Positions 60,136 through 64,000 of a DNA stretch of 64,000 nt are shown here, in pieces. The DNA is from Candidatus Bathyarchaeota archaeon (lineage in GTDB: Archaea; Thermoproteota; Bathyarchaeia; TCS64). How positions within the stretch are numbered: the stretch's first letter is position 1; the number at the start of each line of letters is the position of its first letter. The DNA lies in assembly GCA_030739585.1 (NCBI GenBank), contig JASLYX010000002.1, forward strand, positions 62,001-126,000, given 5' to 3'. Below the pieces are notes generated by a model. That model did no database searches. It was not told where the DNA came from and saw only the letters and a list, made by a program, of their open reading frames with translations. The translations under genes and the position numbers were made by a program.

Positions 60136-60138
60136 TTA

Positions 60139-60549
60139 ATGTCATTAAGAAAGAAGGTTCAGCTCACTGTCGGTAAGAGGAAGACCAGCAAGGCCCGAGT
60201 TGTCATATCTAAGGGGAAAGGTCGTGTTAGAATCAACAATATCCCCTTAGCATTCTATCAGCCCCTCATAGCCCGGGATAAGATCACGGAGTCTATTATG
60301 GTCGCGGGAGAGTTAGCGGAAAACGTGGACATCAAGGTTAAGGTACACGGCGGTGGCTACATGAGCCAAGCCGAGGCTGTTCGAATGGGCATCGCCCAGA
60401 GTTTTTTAAAGTGGAGTAGGGGTAAAAAGCTCAGGACCGCATATCTCAACTATGACAGAACCATGCTTTCAGGCGATGGCAGGCGGAAGGAGCCAAAAAA
60501 GTTCGGCGGACCCGGCGCGCGGCGTAAGAAACAGAAATCCTACAGATGA
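60139..60549 (+). CDS. rps9: Ribosomal protein S9
   Basis: 136 residues. TVGKRKTSKARVVISKGKGR, HGGGYMSQAEAVRMGIAQSF and the C-terminal KFGGPGARRKKQKSYR, whose final Arg reaches the P-site tRNA. Complete. Followed six bases later by L13e, where many archaea have rpoN. Confidence 0.97.
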   Translation: MSLRKKVQLTVGKRKTSKARVVISKGKGRVRINNIPLAFYQPLIARDKITESIMVAGELAENVDIKVKVHGGGYMSQAEAVRMGIAQSFLKWSRGKKLRTAYLNYDRTMLSGDGRRKEPKKFGGPGARRKKQKSYR

Positions 60550-60555
60550 TGCTCT

Positions 60556-60867
60556 ATGGTAAGGATGATCTCACCTATAGTGAAACGCGGGGTTGGGTTC
60601 AAGGCCGGCAAAGGGTTCTCAATAGACGAGGTTAAGGGGGCCGGTGTCAACGTTGGCGAAGCACGCCATCTCGGCGTGCCCGTGGATCAAAGAAGGAGCA
60701 CCAGTTACCCCGAGAACGTGGAGGCCCTTAAGGCGTGGATCGCGGAGGCCCGTAAGGAGGGCTTCAGAGTCCCAAAGCCAAAGATGACCTCGAAGGGACA
60801 GAGAGGTAGGGCTTTCCGTGGGCTCACGAGCTCCGGGAAAAAGATGCGTGCCTTGGGAAAGAGCTGA
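60556..60867 (+). CDS. rpl13e: Ribosomal protein L13e
   Basis: 103 residues. KGFSIDEVKGAGVNVGEARH and LGVPVDQRRSTSYPENVEAL are the L13e signature (GFS-x-x-E-x-x-x-AG and VD-x-RR-x-x-x-x-ENV). The second half is a basic extension ending SSGKKMRALGKS. L13e is limited to eukaryotes and part of the TACK/Asgard archaea, so it is a useful taxonomic marker. Confidence 0.9.
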   Translation: MVRMISPIVKRGVGFKAGKGFSIDEVKGAGVNVGEARHLGVPVDQRRSTSYPENVEALKAWIAEARKEGFRVPKPKMTSKGQRGRAFRGLTSSGKKMRALGKS

Positions 60868-60909
60868 CTGCCTGGTTTATCCATCTACTTCCCCATTATT
60901 TATGTCGGA

Positions 60910-61152
60910 TTGCTCTTTCCTTTACGCGATACTTTAAGGAAAGGTGCTACCTTTATTCATGTTAGGGTGGAGGATAATTTTGGCCAAGGACGTGTTACTC
61001 ATGCTAGGGGGAGGCGGCGGGACATTGGCATTGAGATCGTCGGCGATTTCATAAGACGTACTAGTATCTCGGTTCCCCCGGGAGTTATTTACATGAATCC
61101 TCACAGACCTAGCTTCGAGGACTCGACAAGAGTCTACGAAAAGGATAGATGA
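60910..61152 (+). CDS. Doubtful small open frame
   Basis: 80-codon frame from TTG 60910. Only the middle, RRRDIGIEIVGDFIRRTSIS, looks protein-like, and no family is recognised. It lies in the 400-base gap between L13e and fumarase. The other frames here are no better. It could be a small gene or chance. Confidence 0.25.
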   Translation: MLFPLRDTLRKGATFIHVRVEDNFGQGRVTHARGRRRDIGIEIVGDFIRRTSISVPPGVIYMNPHRPSFEDSTRVYEKDR

Positions 61153-61267
61153 CCCTTCCATAAGAGGGGATTTGACTACAAGAGGCTCTCGAGGCGGATT
61201 AGATCACTGATTTAACCTCCTCTAGACGATGTGAACTGATTTTAAGCGCACCACAGGATCTATCCCT

Positions 61268-62695
61268 ATGGTATCTCATAGAAGCGAGAGGGACCTCCTA
61301 GGGGATGTACGCGTACCTGCGGATGCCCTATATGGGTCTTTTACCGTGAGGGCAAAGGAGAACTTTGGTATCTCCGGGTTAAAGATCTATGAGGGGTTCA
61401 TCTCAACCCTTGCAGAGGTCAAGAAGGCGGCGGCCCAGACCAATGGAGATCTCGGATTCTTGGGAGGGGAATCCCTCGTAGCTATCAGGAGCGCTACTGA
61501 TGAGGTTATCTCGGGGGATCACTTTGCTGAATTCCCTCTGGACGTATTCCAGGCGGGGGCTGGGACCGCGTGGAATATGAACATGAATGAGGTCATCGCT
61601 AACCGGGCAAACCAAATGTTGGGCTCACCCTTGGGCACCTATAGACCAGTTCACCCCAACGACCACGTTAACCTGTCACAGAGTTCCAACGATGTCATCC
61701 CCAACGCCATGAGGGTCACGACCATTAAGCTCACTAAGGGACTGATCGAGAGTATAATCGAACTCGAGGGCTCTCTCCTGAGTAAAGCAGAGGAGTTCAG
61801 GGCCGTAAGGAAGAGTGGCAGGACTCATAACCGTGACGCAGTCCCTATATCACTAGGTCAGGAGTTCCGGGCGTACGCCTCTGCAATCTCCAGTAGCAGG
61901 GAACGGATCACTCAAGCCGTAGATTCTCTTCGGAGGCTCTTCCTGGGGGGAACTGCCGTGGGGACGGGATTGAATACCCACCCAGAATATCCGGGGATCG
62001 TCCTGGATCACCTGAAGACCATCACAGGGTTAGACCTTGTGCTGGCTGAGAACTTTGTTGAGAAGACGATGTTCATGACTGACTTCTTATATTACTTAGA
62101 CGCGTTAGCAGCCCTTTCAGTAGACTTAGTGAAGATCTGTGGCGATCTGATACTTCTAAGCTCGGGGCCTCGAACTGGCCTTGGGGAAATAACTCTGCCC
62201 GAGGTAGAGCCAGGATCCAGCATCATGCCGGGGAAGGTGAATCCCAGCATTCTCGAGTCCGTCAGTATGGTCTGCCTCCAGGTCAGGGGTGCAAGGGCGA
62301 CCGTGGAGGACGCCGCTAAATTAGGAGCGCTCAACCTCAACGTTTTTACCCCTGTCATCGCATTCAACACGTTCACCTCTGCAAGGTGGCTCACCAACGC
62401 GATTCACATCCTTACGGAGAGATGCGTTTCGGGAATTGAGGTCAATCTAGTTGCAACAAACTACTACTTTGACTATTCTAATGCTATAGCCACCCTTCTC
62501 AACCCAGTTATAGGTTACGAAGCAGCCGGTGAACTCGCCAAAGAGGCCCTAGAGAAGGGCGCTAAGATCAGGGACCTCATCATAGAGAAAGGAATACTAA
62601 CTCAGGGAGAGATAGACGAGCTCATCGAGCACTCCGGTGAGCCCAATCTCCATATCTCCAGGCGGATCACTGAGGAGAGGCGACGTAAGGGCTAA
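61268..62695 (+). CDS. Class II fumarase/aspartate ammonia-lyase family enzyme
   Basis: 475 residues. FPLDVFQAGAGTAWNMNMNE, VHPNDHVNLSQSSNDVIPNA, SGRTHNRDAVPISLGQEFRA and the family signature GSSIMPGKVNP are all present, so the fumarase/aspartase fold and catalytic Ser loop are complete. Fumarase interconverts fumarate and malate; aspartase releases fumarate from aspartate. Sequence alone leaves both open: NMNMNEVIANRA leans to fumarase, QxGAGT to aspartase. With sucD at the other end of the window, a TCA role is reasonable. Confidence 0.88.
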   Translation: MVSHRSERDLLGDVRVPADALYGSFTVRAKENFGISGLKIYEGFISTLAEVKKAAAQTNGDLGFLGGESLVAIRSATDEVISGDHFAEFPLDVFQAGAGTAWNMNMNEVIANRANQMLGSPLGTYRPVHPNDHVNLSQSSNDVIPNAMRVTTIKLTKGLIESIIELEGSLLSKAEEFRAVRKSGRTHNRDAVPISLGQEFRAYASAISSSRERITQAVDSLRRLFLGGTAVGTGLNTHPEYPGIVLDHLKTITGLDLVLAENFVEKTMFMTDFLYYLDALAALSVDLVKICGDLILLSSGPRTGLGEITLPEVEPGSSIMPGKVNPSILESVSMVCLQVRGARATVEDAAKLGALNLNVFTPVIAFNTFTSARWLTNAIHILTERCVSGIEVNLVATNYYFDYSNAIATLLNPVIGYEAAGELAKEALEKGAKIRDLIIEKGILTQGEIDELIEHSGEPNLHISRRITEERRRKG

Positions 62696-63109
62696 CCCAG
62701 GTTAACGGTATGGTCTCTTTACTGACCAAGTCTTTGACATCACCCCCGACCTCAGGCTTGTGAAATCGCGTACGTGAAACGTGCCCTGAAAATGATCCAG
62801 AGTGGGTCATGGCATCCAAAAAGTCATAGTTAGCAGCCCCCGCGTGCGATAGAAGGCAATTTCCAATAAGGTCAATGTATGACCTTTTGCTAGACATTAC
62901 CACGCCAGAAAACGGAGAGTTATGGGGCTCGCCGACGAGTTGAAGAGGCTCACCTTCGACTTGTTAAGTAACTTCCCGGAGAGCTACATGGGGTTTGACT
63001 AGGCGGGATACCTTTGGGGTCTCTATTACTATATCAAATTCCGTAGATAACCGTAGATAACAATCTACCTCAATATTGAAAAGTCATAAGGTGAGATTTT
63101 TAATTGTGA
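62696..63109. other. Intergenic with a tiny frame and short repeats
   Basis: A 26-codon frame from ATG 62922 reads MGLADELKRLTFDLLSNFPE and stops at 63002. CCGTAGATAA is directly repeated at 63041-63060, and GTAGAT/ATCTAC forms a small hairpin at 63053-63068. TCGCGTACG lies near 62767. No intact gene. Confidence 0.4.
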
Positions 63110-63271
63110 AAAGATCCCAGAGAAGGGGCGCTGCTTCCTCTGCCCGAATTCTCAAGGGGCCTAAGGACAGAGTACCAGCGCGTCAAGGAAATAGGGGTCG
63201 AGGGGGATCTTAAGAAGGAACCGGAGAGGGCAAAGACAGGGACCTTATTGCACTCCATAATGAAATATTGA
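63110..63271 (+). pseudogene. Startless coding-like fragment
   Basis: Directly after a TGA, 53 codons read KDPREGALLPLPEFSRGLRT, then EYQRVKEIGVEGDLKKEPER and a stop at 63269-63271. Composition is protein-like but there is no start codon until the last three residues. With the short frame at 62922 it may be what is left of a gene. Confidence 0.3.
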
Positions 63272-63308
63272 AAAACGGGGTGGCACCTCTTTATTCAATA
63301 AAACCGTT

Positions 63309-64000
63309 CTACCTCAGGTTGGAGAGGGCGCCTTCAAGTCTATCAAAGGCCTCATTGATGACGGCTTCGCTGGTCGCCATGCAGAGCCTAAGATGCCCCT
63401 CCCCCTGGGCGCCGAACTCAGAGCCCGACGTGAAGGCAATTTTTCCTACCTCAAGCATGTACTTTTGTAGTTCATCACTGACGATATCGTAGTCAAACTT
63501 TGGGAACATTAAGTATGTACCCTCCAACTTGGGGTAGGTGACTCCGGGTAACTCGTCCAGCCTCTTGTAGCAGATTTCCCTGATCTTCTCCAGATGGGTT
63601 ATGATGTCCCTACGCCACCAGTCAAGACGGTGGTCCAGCATCACCGGAGCAGCGGCCTTCGCCATATTGTTGGTGGTCCGGGTGATATCAGCCGAAATCC
63701 TCTTGAGGTTCGCCATCATCCCCTCGTCGGTGGCGCAGGTATACCCCATCCGGATCCCTGCGACCCCAAAGGTCTTAGAGAATCCCCAGGTGGTCATGGT
63801 GAGCCTCTCTATCTCTGGGCTTAGGCTGGCTAGGGAAATATGCTTCCTGCCATCGAAGATTATGTCTTCCCAGAGCTCGTCGCTCATCACCGTGATCTCG
63901 CTGTCTACTGCAATATCCGCTATGGCCTTGAGCTCTTTCTCAGTCATTACTCTCCCCGTGGGGTTGTGGGGGTTGCAGACAAAGATGAGTTTCGTTTTGG
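63309..64000 (-). CDS. Class I aminotransferase, C-terminal part
   Basis: The gene runs off the right edge; the reading continues from the visible part to base 64000 (upstream residues FVCNPHNPTGRVM). Present are the DELWEDIIFDG strand that holds the PLP Asp, the PLP lysine in WGFSKTFGVAGIRMGY, and the C-terminal domain with the substrate Arg in EGHLRLCMATS. It is related to the aminotransferase at 15.8-17.0 kb but clearly distinct. Its amino acid substrate is unknown. Confidence 0.88.
   Translation of the reverse strand, partial: KTKLIFVCNPHNPTGRVMTEKELKAIADIAVDSEITVMSDELWEDIIFDGRKHISLASLSPEIERLTMTTWGFSKTFGVAGIRMGYTCATDEGMMANLKRISADITRTTNNMAKAAAPVMLDHRLDWWRRDIITHLEKIREICYKRLDELPGVTYPKLEGTYLMFPKFDYDIVSDELQKYMLEVGKIAFTSGSEFGAQGEGHLRLCMATSEAVINEAFDRLEGALSNLR

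Overview
This is a 64 kb stretch of an archaeal chromosome, densely packed and about half GC. The protein set points to the TACK side of the archaea. It includes a eukaryote-type topoisomerase IB, archaeal DnaG, HerA-NurA-Mre11-Rad50, aIF1A, Spt5, PDCD5, prefoldin alpha, and ribosomal proteins L39e, L31e, LX, S19e and L13e. L13e argues against Euryarchaeota and typical Thaumarchaeota, and topoisomerase IB argues against most Crenarchaeota. A Bathyarchaeia-like (MCG) lineage fits best, but no rRNA gene is present and this remains an inference. Several promoters have a TATA box 24-34 bases before the start codon, which suggests leaderless mRNAs. GTG and TTG starts are common.

Layout. 0-9 kb: end of sucD, NUDIX hydrolase, HpcH-type aldolase, topoisomerase IB, copper-type P-ATPase, thymidylate kinase-like protein and a divergent TrpB-like enzyme. 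9-17 kb: GTP-type PEPCK, then a PLP-rich catabolic neighbourhood (GSA aminotransferase-like, DmpA-type aminopeptidase, SelA-like PLP enzyme, nitroreductase, class I aminotransferase). 17-18.4 kb: a long non-coding stretch with a decayed reading frame and an unidentified GC-rich structured element just before tyrS. 18.4-25 kb: tyrS, bacterial-type GAPDH, dnaG with a perfect 15-bp tandem repeat, a nucleotidyltransferase, an M50 protease, SRP RNA and an SDR. 25.8-32.7 kb: nurA-herA and mre11-rad50, the DNA end-resection machinery. 32.9-42.5 kb: a solitary molybdopterin oxidoreductase, a beta-hydroxyacid dehydrogenase, an OSTC-like membrane protein, a D-aminoacylase-family hydrolase, an MFS permease, an eRF1/Vms1-like protein and a membrane protein behind a palindromic promoter. 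43-48 kb: leuS and a short, AT-rich alaS resembling those of candidate-phyla-radiation bacteria. 48-61 kb: formamidase, ferritin-like protein and rubredoxin, then the translation/secretion block S19e to SecE, an inserted flavoprotein/MFS segment, and Spt5-L11-L1-L10, aIF1A, L13, S9, L13e. 61-64 kb: fumarase/aspartase and a partial aminotransferase.

Metabolically the genes suggest a peptide- and amino-acid-scavenging anaerobe. DmpA peptidase, D-aminoacylase, formamidase, several aminotransferases and a hydroxyacid dehydrogenase would feed the TCA segment (SucD, fumarase) and PEPCK/GAPDH gluconeogenesis. Electron carriers include rubredoxin, a ferritin-like protein and an Isf-like/AfpA flavoprotein pair.

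The points most worth a second look are: an in-frame TGA inside the Isf-like gene with coding-like sequence continuing right up to the next gene; an ftsY that appears to start with CTG; the CPR-type AlaRS; an OSTC-like oligosaccharyltransferase subunit; the structured element before tyrS; and a TrpB homologue that has lost the catalytic-glutamate motif. No CRISPR array, insertion sequence, tRNA or rRNA gene was found.
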